Notes: generated from the letters alone by a model not told the origin. 6,365 nucleotides of DNA from Burkholderiaceae bacterium (GCA_947457745.1 CANGWT010000103.1:1-6365), one strand, 5' to 3'. Counted from the stretch's first letter, positions 1 through 6,215 are shown. Made by a program: numbers and translations.

Positions 1-1539
1 GATAGTCTTTTGCGCTTAGCTAAAGCAGATTTAATGCGCCATGAAGCAGCCGGTATTACGGTAGATCGCTATCCTAAAAAGATGATGGTTGGTGGTAGCG
101 AACTGAGTTTGACTTATCACTTCGAGCCTGGCAGCCCCAAAGATGGAGTTACGCTGGTGGTACCTTTGACGCTATTGAATCAGGTTGATGGTCGTCGATG
201 TGATTGGCTGGTTCCAGGCATGTGCGAAGAAAAAATTGGGCTATTACTCAAATCACTTCCTCAGAAATTACGTCGCCACTGTGTCCCACTTCCTGAGTAT
301 GCAAAATCTTTCTTAGAGCGGATGCTGTCAGATAAGCAGTTTGGGGTAGGCGACTTTTTGGATAGTCTTATTACCGATATTCGTAAAGAACGTGGCTTAG
401 AAATTAAGCGCACCGATTTCAGGCCCGAATCCTTACCTTTACATTCTTCAATGAATTTCCGCCTAGTAGACGAGCACGGCCGTCAGCTCGAGTTAGAGCG
501 TAATTTATCTCGATTGCGCGCTGAATATGGAGAGACTGCCCGTACAGCCTTCCAAGCCATAGCGCAGCAAGCAGTCCATGATGAGCTCGGGAGTGCTCCC
601 CCAGTAAATAACTTAGCCCCTATTGGCACAAGTAATCAAAGTGGTAAAGCATCTTCAGTAACAATGGTCGAGCAGGGTGCTTATCGAAGCTGGGACTTTG
701 GCGAGCTACCAGAGACTCTAGAAATTCAGAAAGGCAATCGCACCTTATTTGGCTACCCCGCCTTAGTGGATCGTACCGACGCGTGCGATCTTGAAGTGTT
801 TGATGATTTACTTGAGGCTCGGAAATATCATTGGCTAGGATTGCGCAGATTATTTGCACTATCGAATAAAGACACTCTTAAAGCACTACAAAAACAACTC
901 CCTGGAATTCGGGAGCTTGGATTGCTGTTTATCAATATTGGATCAGTTGATGACTTAACTGAGCAAATTCTGAATCTCGCCTTAGAGCGGGCATTTATGA
1001 GTGATCCATTACCTGTGAATGCCGAGCAATTTACAGAGCGTTTACAGGCAGGTAAGCCCCGTTTGGCTCTAATTGCTCAGGAGATTTCAAAACATAGCTT
1101 GGCAGCATTGCAGGCTTATGCAGATCTTCAAAAGAAGTTATCCCAAGCAAAGGCAGCCTCAGCTACTGCCCATGCTGATATTCAGAATCAAGTCCAGGGC
1201 CTCATATTCCCTAAATTTGTTTCAGATACGCCATTCAGCCAGTTGGTGCATTTCCCTCGCTATCTCAAGGCTATTGCCATGCGAATTGATAAATTACGCG
1301 CTAACCCTAGTCGAGATTCACAGTGCCAAAAAGACTGGGAGTCGGTTGCAAGGCCCTGGCAAAAACTTGTTCAGGCTAGCCATGGCTCTGCGGCATATGC
1401 CATCAGTGAAGATCAAGCTTTAGTAGATTTTCGCTGGCAACTGGAGGAATTGAGGGTGGCCTTGTATGCCCAGGAGTTAAAGACTCCAAGCCCAATGTCC
1501 TTAAAGCGTCTAGAAAAGGTCTTAGCTAGCTTGCGATAG
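1..1539 (+). CDS. hrpA: ATP-dependent RNA helicase HrpA, C-terminal part (DUF3418 region), 5' truncated by window edge
   Basis: This is the C-terminal 512 residues of a DEAH-box RNA helicase of the HrpA type, a cytoplasmic protein of about 1300 residues. In E. coli, HrpA is linked to mRNA processing and to resolving stalled ribosomes. The frame is open to base 1 (Asp-Ser-Leu precede the first possible TTG start), so the real start and the helicase motor lie upstream. Residues I recognise as matching the E. coli HrpA tail, counted from base 1, are DWLVPG (68-73), SLPQKLRR (about 85-92), RSWDFGELPE (229-238), PALVDR (253-258), GLRRLFAL (280-287) and the terminal EELRVALYAQEL block near 482-493. 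A Ser/Ala/Asn/Gly-rich stretch around residues 193-225 looks like a flexible linker between two conserved blocks. The TAG stop is followed by a 59-bp spacer with an inverted repeat. The family call is confident; nothing can be said about the missing ATPase half. Confidence 0.95.
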   Translation, partial: DSLLRLAKADLMRHEAAGITVDRYPKKMMVGGSELSLTYHFEPGSPKDGVTLVVPLTLLNQVDGRRCDWLVPGMCEEKIGLLLKSLPQKLRRHCVPLPEYAKSFLERMLSDKQFGVGDFLDSLITDIRKERGLEIKRTDFRPESLPLHSSMNFRLVDEHGRQLELERNLSRLRAEYGETARTAFQAIAQQAVHDELGSAPPVNNLAPIGTSNQSGKASSVTMVEQGAYRSWDFGELPETLEIQKGNRTLFGYPALVDRTDACDLEVFDDLLEARKYHWLGLRRLFALSNKDTLKALQKQLPGIRELGLLFINIGSVDDLTEQILNLALERAFMSDPLPVNAEQFTERLQAGKPRLALIAQEISKHSLAALQAYADLQKKLSQAKAASATAHADIQNQVQGLIFPKFVSDTPFSQLVHFPRYLKAIAMRIDKLRANPSRDSQCQKDWESVARPWQKLVQASHGSAAYAISEDQALVDFRWQLEELRVALYAQELKTPSPMSLKRLEKVLASLR

Positions 1540-1541
1540 GT

Positions 1542-1583
1542 CAAATGATTCTGGTGAAAGGCCTACGTCGGATGAATCATTTG
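1542..1583. repeat. Perfect 10-bp inverted repeat between hrpA and the propeller gene
   Basis: CAAATGATTC at 1542-1551 is matched exactly by its reverse complement GAATCATTTG at 1574-1583, with 22 bases between the arms. The arm centres are 32 bp apart, close to three helical turns. The right arm ends two bases before the TACAAT box at 1586-1591. The repeat could be an operator for a dimeric or looped regulator of the next gene, or a transcript hairpin ending hrpA. Against a classic intrinsic terminator, the stem is AT-rich, the loop is long and no U-run follows. The arms are seen directly; the function is inference. Confidence 0.6.
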
Positions 1584-1585
1584 CT

Positions 1586-1591
1586 TACAAT
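1586..1591 (+). promoter_or_regulatory. Candidate -10 box TACAAT for a possibly leaderless propeller mRNA
   Basis: TACAAT matches the sigma-70 -10 consensus at five of six bases. It ends exactly seven bases before the ATG at 1599, so transcription would start at or next to the start codon. No Shine-Dalgarno precedes that ATG, which fits a leaderless message. No convincing -35 hexamer is present at 16-18 bp spacing (the bases near 1562-1569 are a poor match), so any promoter would be weak or activator-dependent. The neighbouring inverted repeat is a candidate site for such a regulator. Confidence 0.45.
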
Positions 1592-1598
1592 ATGAGAC

Positions 1599-2615
1599 AT
1601 GCATACTTACATTCGTCATGCCAAATTTGGCAGTATTTTAACTTTGACTGCATTTATCCTGACAGGGCTCTTAAATGCTGTCTATGCTCAAGGTACAAGC
1701 TCATCTGAGCCTAAGTTAGCGGTTGTCTTGAATTCTGGTGAGGCTACCGTCAGTCTGATTGATATGGCCAGCCGTAAGGTAATTAAGACAGTACCGGTTG
1801 GAAAAGAGCCTCATCATTTGATGATGACCCCAGATCAAAAGACTTTGCTGATTGCCAATGCTGCGGGTAATGATGTTGTGCTGATGAATCCCACCACTGG
1901 TGAGCTAACCGGCAAGATACCTGACATCATTGATCCGTACCAAATTGGTTATTCGCCCAATCATAAGTGGTTTGTTGCAAACGGCAATCGCTTGGACAGG
2001 GTGGATGTCTATCACGCGCAGGGTGCAGATCTCAAGCTGGCTAAAACAATTAAGCTTGGTAAAACGCCAAGTCATGTCGCATTTACAGCAGACAGCAAGA
2101 TCGCCTTTATTACCCTACAAGACTCTAATGAACTTGCGGCAATTGATTTAGATACCCAGACTGTTATGTGGAAAATCACCACGGGTAAAGTGCCAGCAGG
2201 AGTCTGGATGACGCCCGGTGATCAATACCTATTAATTGGCATTACTGGTGAGGACTATGTTCAAGTCATTGATTGGAAAACCCGTAAAGAGGTAAAACGC
2301 ATCTTTACTGGAAAGGGCGCTCATAACTTCCGCCCCTTAGGTGATAAAAAACATGTATTCGTAAGTAATCGTATTGCGTCAAGTATCAGCATGATTAATA
2401 TGCAGACCTTGGAAAAGATGGGCGATATTACTGGGCTACCGGCAGGTCCAGATGATATGGAAATTACGCCTGACGGAAAAACAATGTGGGTCACTCTCCG
2501 CTTTTCTAAAAAGGTGGGAGTAGTTGATATTCCTTCGATGAAGTTAGTCTCGGTCATTCCTGTTGGTAGATCCCCCCATGGTGTTTTCTTCACTCCGCGT
2601 GCTAGCTGGGAATAG
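1599..2615 (+). CDS. Secreted seven-bladed YVTN-type beta-propeller protein (YncE-like)
   Basis: This is a 338-residue exported protein. A signal peptide is visible: a basic N-terminus (R6, K9), a hydrophobic core at about 11-28, and a VYA|Q cleavage site after A30. The mature protein is a tandem of beta-propeller units. The loop motif 'G-x-x-P-x-x-x-x-x-T-P-D' recurs with its key Pro (or Ala) at 71, 113, 157, 199, 241, 284 and 326, a period of 42-44 residues. Seven units fill the chain and predict a closed seven-bladed propeller. YVTN/YncE-type proteins are periplasmic or secreted and usually bind partners, nucleic acid or redox proteins; no catalytic residues are evident and the ligand is unknown. 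The ATG at 1599 is chosen because it gives the complete signal peptide; it has no Shine-Dalgarno and sits seven bases after a TACAAT box. The deacetylase gene follows after 9 bp, suggesting co-transcription. The fold call is strong, the biological role is not known. Confidence 0.88.
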   Translation: MHTYIRHAKFGSILTLTAFILTGLLNAVYAQGTSSSEPKLAVVLNSGEATVSLIDMASRKVIKTVPVGKEPHHLMMTPDQKTLLIANAAGNDVVLMNPTTGELTGKIPDIIDPYQIGYSPNHKWFVANGNRLDRVDVYHAQGADLKLAKTIKLGKTPSHVAFTADSKIAFITLQDSNELAAIDLDTQTVMWKITTGKVPAGVWMTPGDQYLLIGITGEDYVQVIDWKTRKEVKRIFTGKGAHNFRPLGDKKHVFVSNRIASSISMINMQTLEKMGDITGLPAGPDDMEITPDGKTMWVTLRFSKKVGVVDIPSMKLVSVIPVGRSPHGVFFTPRASWE

Positions 2616-2624
2616 CCCAATTAG

Positions 2625-3395
2625 ATGTATTTGAATGCTACTCTCGCTCGACTGACGGTATTCATTATTTTGGCGTCATGCTCTTCGCTTGGCTTTACAC
2701 AAGAGTCGAGTTGTAAAAAAACGGTTTACTTGACTTTTGATACTGGCAATATGTCTGTAGCGCAAACTATCGCCGAGATTTTGAATCGTCAAAATGTTAA
2801 AGCTACTTTTTTTCTAGCGAATGAAAAAACTAGCCGTGGTGATTTTTCTTTAGATGATTCTTGGAAATCTTATTGGCAAGATCGCGTTCGTGATGGTCAT
2901 CATTTTGGTAGTCATACCTATGACCATTTGTACTTTGTGAAGGACGGTCCAAGCGGAGAGATCTTTGCAAAGCCACAATTTGGACCAAAGGCTGGAGTAG
3001 CCACCCTGTACAACGAAGCAGCTTATTGCCGAGAAATCCGACGAGTGGATGAGCGCTTTAAAGAGTTAACAGGCGCCAGTGTTCAAAAAATCTGGCGTGC
3101 CCCTGGCGGAAAAACATCGTCCCGTTCTATCGGGATGGGTGATCAATGCGGTTACCAGCATATTGGCTGGAATCCTGCAGGATTTTTGGGTGATGAGCTG
3201 AACTCACAGACGCATCCCAACAAAATGCTTTTGGATAAAGCTAGTAGCCAACTTCAGGATGGCGATATCACAATGGCTCATTTAGGTATTTGGTCACGTA
3301 AGGATCCCTGGGCTCCAGCAGTGTTAGAGCAGTTGATATTGAACTTAAAGGCTCGGGGGTTTTGTTTTGCAACCCTGCCAAAACGAGATAAATAA
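2625..3395 (+). CDS. Polysaccharide deacetylase (CE4/NodB-homology) family protein, probable lipoprotein
   Basis: This is a 256-residue NodB-homology protein, a family of metal-dependent enzymes that remove N- or O-acetyl groups from peptidoglycan, chitin-like or exopolysaccharide chains. CE4 motifs appear in order: motif 1 TFDTGN at 37-42 (D39 as catalytic base), motif 2 HTYDH with metal ligands H97 and H101, motif 3 RAPGG at 158-162, a GWNPAG element at 181-186 and a final MAHLG with H219. The usual second Asp of TFDDG is Thr40, so the normal three-ligand metal site is altered. The N-terminus has a short hydrophobic run and a lipobox-like L-A-S-C at 16-19, with Ser next, suggesting an outer-membrane-directed lipoprotein. 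Four further Cys (30, 135, 175, 247) could form periplasmic disulfides. The ATG at 2625 lies 9 bp after the propeller gene and has only a distant GGGAA as ribosome site, so translation may depend on the upstream gene. The substrate is unknown. Confidence 0.87.
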   Translation: MYLNATLARLTVFIILASCSSLGFTQESSCKKTVYLTFDTGNMSVAQTIAEILNRQNVKATFFLANEKTSRGDFSLDDSWKSYWQDRVRDGHHFGSHTYDHLYFVKDGPSGEIFAKPQFGPKAGVATLYNEAAYCREIRRVDERFKELTGASVQKIWRAPGGKTSSRSIGMGDQCGYQHIGWNPAGFLGDELNSQTHPNKMLLDKASSQLQDGDITMAHLGIWSRKDPWAPAVLEQLILNLKARGFCFATLPKRDK

Positions 3396-3397
3396 GA

Positions 3398-3403
3398 CAC
3401 AAT
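3398..3403 (+). promoter_or_regulatory. Candidate -10-like box CACAAT seven bases before the desaturase-family ATG
   Basis: CACAAT lies just after the deacetylase stop and ends seven bases before the ATG at 3411. This is the same NACAAT-N7-ATG geometry as at 1586-1599. No Shine-Dalgarno is present in the 15-bp gap. No good -35 is seen at the right spacing (a TTGCAA at 3367-3372 is about 25 bp away), so this is a weak candidate supported mainly by the repeated spacing. Confidence 0.3.
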
Positions 3404-3410
3404 TGGGCGT

Positions 3411-4388
3411 ATGGACTCAAATTCTCTGACAGCCGCTATCGCTTCAGCCTACGCTAGCGTTCAAGAATTCTTGTTTACCTATGTGGCTGGGCCAATTTTG
3501 TATCAATTCGATCTAATGTCGATGGCTGAGGATGTGTTTGATGGTATTGACTGGTTTTTGTTTGGATGCATTCAGATTTTCCTGATTGCTGTGGTTCTTA
3601 GAGCCTGGGAGAGATTTTCCCCTGCAGAGATGCAAGAGCGGCTTGCAAAGAGTTCGAGGGCGGATATTTTTTATACTCTTTTTCATCGCCTAGGCATTTT
3701 TCATGGTTTGATTTTTATTGCTCTATCAGGATTTTTCTTTCAGATTGATTCAGTCTTGCATGATTTTCGTTTTGGTAGACTGAATGTGGAGTCCTGGTGG
3801 CCATCAGTCACATCGATACCATTGGTGAGTTTTTGTATTTACTTCATATTGCTTGATTTCGTGGAGTACTTATATCACCGCGCCTCCCATGTTTTTAATT
3901 GGTGGTGGCAACTACATGCCTTGCATCATAGTCAAACGGTAATGACTGCTTGGTCTGATGATCGCAATCACATTGTCGATGACATCATGCATGCGTTTGT
4001 GTTTTCCTTCTTTGCCCTACTATTTGGCGTTTCACCCGCACAATTTATTGTATTAGTGGTGTTGAGTCAATTAATTCAAAGTTGGCAACATGCTAATTTA
4101 AAGATTGATCTTGGCCCCTTTAAGTATCTGTTAATTTCTCCGATGTATCACCGGATGCATCACGCGATAGGTTACGGTCATGAGGCCAAAGGTAAGCAAG
4201 GTGTTTTAGGTGGTTGTAACTTTGGTGTCTTGTTTCCTTGGTGGGACATGATACTCAATACAGCAATCTTTTCAAAAGAGGTTCATCCCACCGGAGTTAG
4301 AGACTTAGTTTTGTCAACCAATGTATTACAGCAGCAGTGGCAAGGTCTTAAGCACTCCCTTCGAGAAATCTTTCTTAAAGCAAAATAG
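3411..4388 (+). CDS. Sterol desaturase / fatty acid hydroxylase superfamily integral membrane protein
   Basis: This 325-residue membrane protein carries the histidine clusters of the di-iron fatty acid hydroxylase superfamily: HRASH (H156, H160), HALHH (H169, H172, H173), H227 in a WQHAN context, HRMHH (H247, H250, H251), and H257 in YGHE. Such enzymes use O2 and a di-iron centre to hydroxylate or desaturate lipid substrates at the membrane. Hydrophobic segments are at about 48-66, 92-112, 133-150 and 193-222, and the His clusters sit on the loops that would face one side of the membrane. A conserved-looking NFG-PWWDMI block at about 270-281 is typical of bacterial members. The substrate cannot be read from sequence; bacteria with no sterols often have these proteins, so a fatty acid, hopanoid-like or ornithine-lipid substrate is equally possible. 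The ATG at 3411 follows the deacetylase stop by 15 bp with no Shine-Dalgarno. The family is confident, the reaction is not. Confidence 0.92.
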   Translation: MDSNSLTAAIASAYASVQEFLFTYVAGPILYQFDLMSMAEDVFDGIDWFLFGCIQIFLIAVVLRAWERFSPAEMQERLAKSSRADIFYTLFHRLGIFHGLIFIALSGFFFQIDSVLHDFRFGRLNVESWWPSVTSIPLVSFCIYFILLDFVEYLYHRASHVFNWWWQLHALHHSQTVMTAWSDDRNHIVDDIMHAFVFSFFALLFGVSPAQFIVLVVLSQLIQSWQHANLKIDLGPFKYLLISPMYHRMHHAIGYGHEAKGKQGVLGGCNFGVLFPWWDMILNTAIFSKEVHPTGVRDLVLSTNVLQQQWQGLKHSLREIFLKAK

Positions 4389-4422
4389 AGGCTAGTAGTT
4401 CACATAGCGGTAATGGAAATCT

Positions 4423-5292
4423 ATGGACAGCATGCAGCAAGTTTTTAAGTCTTTTGGCTTAGCGTTAGTTGGTGTGATGCATCCCAAAATGCTATGGTTG
4501 AGTCTGCGACCATTTTTGATTGTCTCGGTTTTTTGGGGCGCTTTAATTTGGCTAACTTGGACGCCAGCATTGGAGATGCTGAGTACTTTTCTGACGGCGT
4601 CTATATTTACTAGCTGGATTGCGGATGGTTTGATCTGGGCTGGCTTTGAGAGTGCTCGTGCATGGATAGCACCACTCTTCTTTGTGATGTTATTGATTCC
4701 TTTAATTTCAATTAGTCTATTGGTATTCATCGCTATGACAACCGTACCAACCATCGTCAAGGTGGTCACGCGGCAATATGCTTATGAAGACATTGCGAAG
4801 AAAAAGGGCGGTAGTTTATTTGGCAGCTTTGTCTATACCCTTTGGTCTGCTTTAATCTGCTTAGCCCTGGTGATGCTCACTTTGCCAGTGTGGTGGATAC
4901 CACCATTGGTTGCCGTTTTACCTCCATTGCTTTGGGGCTGGTTGACCATGCGATTGATGTCTTACGATGTGTTAGCTCTTCATGCTACTGCCGAGGAGCG
5001 CGATACCCTTTTGCATCAACACCGTTGGCCACTATTGGCGATGGGAATTGTTTCTGGGATGCTGGGAGCGGTGCCTACCTTTTTCTGGGCAACTTCTGTT
5101 TTAGCCCTTGTCTTATTTCCTATTGTTAGCTTTGTTGCGCTCTGGATCTATTCTTTAATCTTTGTCTTTGCTGCGCTCTGGTTTACACATTATCTGTTTG
5201 AGGCGTTAAAAGAATTGCGCAGCAAGGAGTTGGATCGATCCTTAAATATAGAAGCACGTGTTATTGATACGGAGTTGCCGAACCATGGTTGA
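4423..5292 (+). CDS. EI24-domain (etoposide-induced 2.4-like) integral membrane protein
   Basis: This 289-residue, strongly hydrophobic protein has the overall pattern of the bacterial EI24 family, which also contains the sulfate permease-related CysZ. Likely membrane segments are at about 25-46, 84-108, 138-156, 158-177, 203-225 and 226-255. Cytosolic-looking charged loops occur at 113-130 (with KKKGG) and 186-202, and the C-terminal tail after about 262 is charged. The motif region 'W-L-T-M-R-L-M-S-Y-D-V-L' near 173-184 resembles the family's conserved core before the last membrane pair. The ATG at 4423 has a weak GGAA five to eight bases upstream; an alternative in-frame ATG at 4432 would shorten it by three residues. 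It follows the previous gene by 34 bp and precedes the CinA-like gene. CysZ-like sulfate transport is possible but not shown, and no cysteine-synthesis genes are adjacent. Confidence 0.82.
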   Translation: MDSMQQVFKSFGLALVGVMHPKMLWLSLRPFLIVSVFWGALIWLTWTPALEMLSTFLTASIFTSWIADGLIWAGFESARAWIAPLFFVMLLIPLISISLLVFIAMTTVPTIVKVVTRQYAYEDIAKKKGGSLFGSFVYTLWSALICLALVMLTLPVWWIPPLVAVLPPLLWGWLTMRLMSYDVLALHATAEERDTLLHQHRWPLLAMGIVSGMLGAVPTFFWATSVLALVLFPIVSFVALWIYSLIFVFAALWFTHYLFEALKELRSKELDRSLNIEARVIDTELPNHG

Positions 5293-5314
5293 GGTATTAC
5301 AAAATCTGAGTCTC

Positions 5315-5319
5315 GAGGA
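5315..5319 (+). promoter_or_regulatory. Shine-Dalgarno GAGGA deciding a GTG start at 5327
   Basis: GAGGA sits seven bases before GTG 5327. The protein from that GTG begins directly at the conserved family N-terminus (NTRRFGLIVIGDE). The competing ATG at 5285 would overlap the EI24 gene by 8 bp and has GGAG ten bases upstream (5271-5274), adding 14 residues with no recognisable family sequence. Confidence 0.6.
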
Positions 5320-5326
5320 CTCTAAC

Positions 5327-6148
5327 GTGAACACTCGTCGTTTCGGTTTAATTGTGATTGGCGATGAAATTTTGTCTGGTCGTCGTCAAGACAAGCATCT
5401 GAGTAAATTGATTGAGCTTTTAAATGAGCGTGGCCTAAGCCTGTCTTGGGCTAAATATGTTGCAGATGATCCCGAGCAAATTACCACTACCTTGAAAGAT
5501 AGCTTCACTAGTGGCGATGTAGTTTTTAGTACCGGTGGTATTGGGGCCACGCCTGATGACCATACGAGACAATGCGCTGCTTTAGCCTTGGGTACGCAAA
5601 CGCGACTACACCCGACTGCACAAGAGCTCATTGCAGGACGTATTCAGACCATGGCAGAGGGCGATCCCATGAAGTCAGATCTAAGTACTGCAGAAAACCA
5701 GCATCGCTTCAAGATGGGGGAGTTCCCAATTGGGAGCGACATCATCCCAAATCCTTATAACCAGATCCCTGGTTTTTCGATTCGTGAACACTACTTTGTT
5801 CCCGGTTTTCCCGTCATGGCTGCGCCCATGATGGCTTGGTGCTTGGATACCTATTATCAGAATTTATTTCATCGCGAGAACTGGGCAGAACAAAGTTTCA
5901 TCGTTCCAAAAGGTATTGAGTCCGTCTTAACGCCTTTAATGGAGCGTATTGAGGCCTCTTTTCCGGGGGTAAAGGTCTTTAGCCTCCCGTCGGTTGGCGA
6001 CTCCGCAAGAGCTGGTGTTTACGCTGAGCGACATATTGAATTGGGTATCAAGGGTAACGCCATCCTCCTAGATAGCGCTTGGATTGCTTTGCGAGCAGGT
6101 ACTGAGGCTTTGGGTTATGCCATTCATGATATTTCAAAACATGATTAA
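5327..6148 (+). CDS. CinA N-terminal / MoaB-Mog-like molybdopterin-binding domain protein (competence/damage-inducible protein A family)
   Basis: From GTG 5327 this is a 273-residue protein with the MoCF (molybdopterin-binding) fold seen in CinA, MogA and MoaB. Visible motifs are IGDEILSGRRQDKH (11-24), the phosphate/pterin-binding STGGIGATPDDHT (68-80), PNPYNQIPGF (141-150) and FVPGFPVM (157-164). Full CinA (about 400 residues) adds a C-terminal nicotinamide-mononucleotide deamidase domain, which is absent here, so deamidase activity is not predicted. The N-terminal domain of CinA relatives can act as an ADP-ribose/pyridine nucleotide pyrophosphatase, so a nucleotide-salvage or pterin role are both possible. 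Despite the usual name, nothing here links it to competence. A longer version from ATG 5285 (287 residues) would overlap the EI24 gene. The TAA stop is immediately followed by the first NtrC-type site of glnA, and I see no terminator between them. Confidence 0.88.
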   Translation: MNTRRFGLIVIGDEILSGRRQDKHLSKLIELLNERGLSLSWAKYVADDPEQITTTLKDSFTSGDVVFSTGGIGATPDDHTRQCAALALGTQTRLHPTAQELIAGRIQTMAEGDPMKSDLSTAENQHRFKMGEFPIGSDIIPNPYNQIPGFSIREHYFVPGFPVMAAPMMAWCLDTYYQNLFHRENWAEQSFIVPKGIESVLTPLMERIEASFPGVKVFSLPSVGDSARAGVYAERHIELGIKGNAILLDSAWIALRAGTEALGYAIHDISKHD

Positions 6149-6163
6149 GCACTATATTGGTGC
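6149..6163. promoter_or_regulatory. NtrC-type binding site 1 upstream of glnA
   Basis: GCACTATATTGGTGC is a GCAC-N7-GTGC dyad very close to the known NtrC (NRI) consensus TGCACYA-N3-TGGTGCA, with only the leading T missing on the left. Its centre (6156) is about 136 bp upstream of the predicted sigma-54 start at 6292. It abuts the stop codon of the preceding gene. The sequence match is seen; binding by NtrC is inferred from the consensus and from glnA downstream. Confidence 0.8.
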
Positions 6164-6175
6164 AAATATGGGTAT

Positions 6176-6191
6176 TTTTAAGGTTTTAAGG
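6176..6191. repeat. Perfect tandem 8-bp repeat inside a 21-bp-spaced direct repeat
   Basis: TTTTAAGG occurs twice head-to-tail (6176-6183, 6184-6191). It is flanked by a second direct repeat, GGGTATTT at 6170-6177 and 6191-6198, two helical turns apart (21 bp). The block fills the space between the two NtrC-type sites. It may be a slippage product, a flexible AT-rich spacer or a further protein site. Confidence 0.55.
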
Positions 6192-6200
6192 GGTATTTCA

Positions 6201-6215
6201 GCACTTAATTAGTGC
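6201..6215. promoter_or_regulatory. NtrC-type binding site 2 upstream of glnA
   Basis: GCACTTAATTAGTGC is a second GCAC-N7-GTGC dyad, more symmetrical than site 1 (GCACT/AGTGC arms) but with TAGTGC in place of the preferred TGGTGC. Its centre (6208) is about 84 bp upstream of the predicted start of transcription and 52 bp from site 1, near five helical turns. Paired, phased sites are what NtrC needs to form an oligomer that contacts sigma-54 polymerase by looping. Confidence 0.77.

Noticed and set aside
620..859. Minus-strand 79-codon open frame
   Set aside because: Lies fully inside hrpA's conserved DUF3418 region, has no recognisable protein features and no ribosome site I can support.
1073..1423. 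Plus-strand 116-codon open frame in another frame of hrpA
   Set aside because: Overlaps a region where the hrpA frame clearly matches its family to the end; not a frameshifted part of hrpA.
1542..1583. Intrinsic terminator of hrpA
   Set aside because: AT-rich stem, 22-base loop and no U-run; kept as an inverted repeat of unknown role instead.
2321..2620. Minus-strand 99-codon open frame
   Set aside because: Antisense shadow of the last propeller blades; its composition follows the repeat on the other strand.
4392..4769. Minus-strand 125-codon open frame
   Set aside because: Antisense to the EI24 gene's start and membrane segments; no family resemblance, and it would need convergent transcription with no promoter seen.
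4842..5129. Plus-strand 95-codon Cys/Ser-rich open frame
   Set aside because: Out-of-frame reading of EI24 membrane-coding sequence; no start signal.
5386..5760. Open frames on both strands within the CinA-like gene
   Set aside because: The main frame holds all the MoCF motifs in order, so these are shadows.
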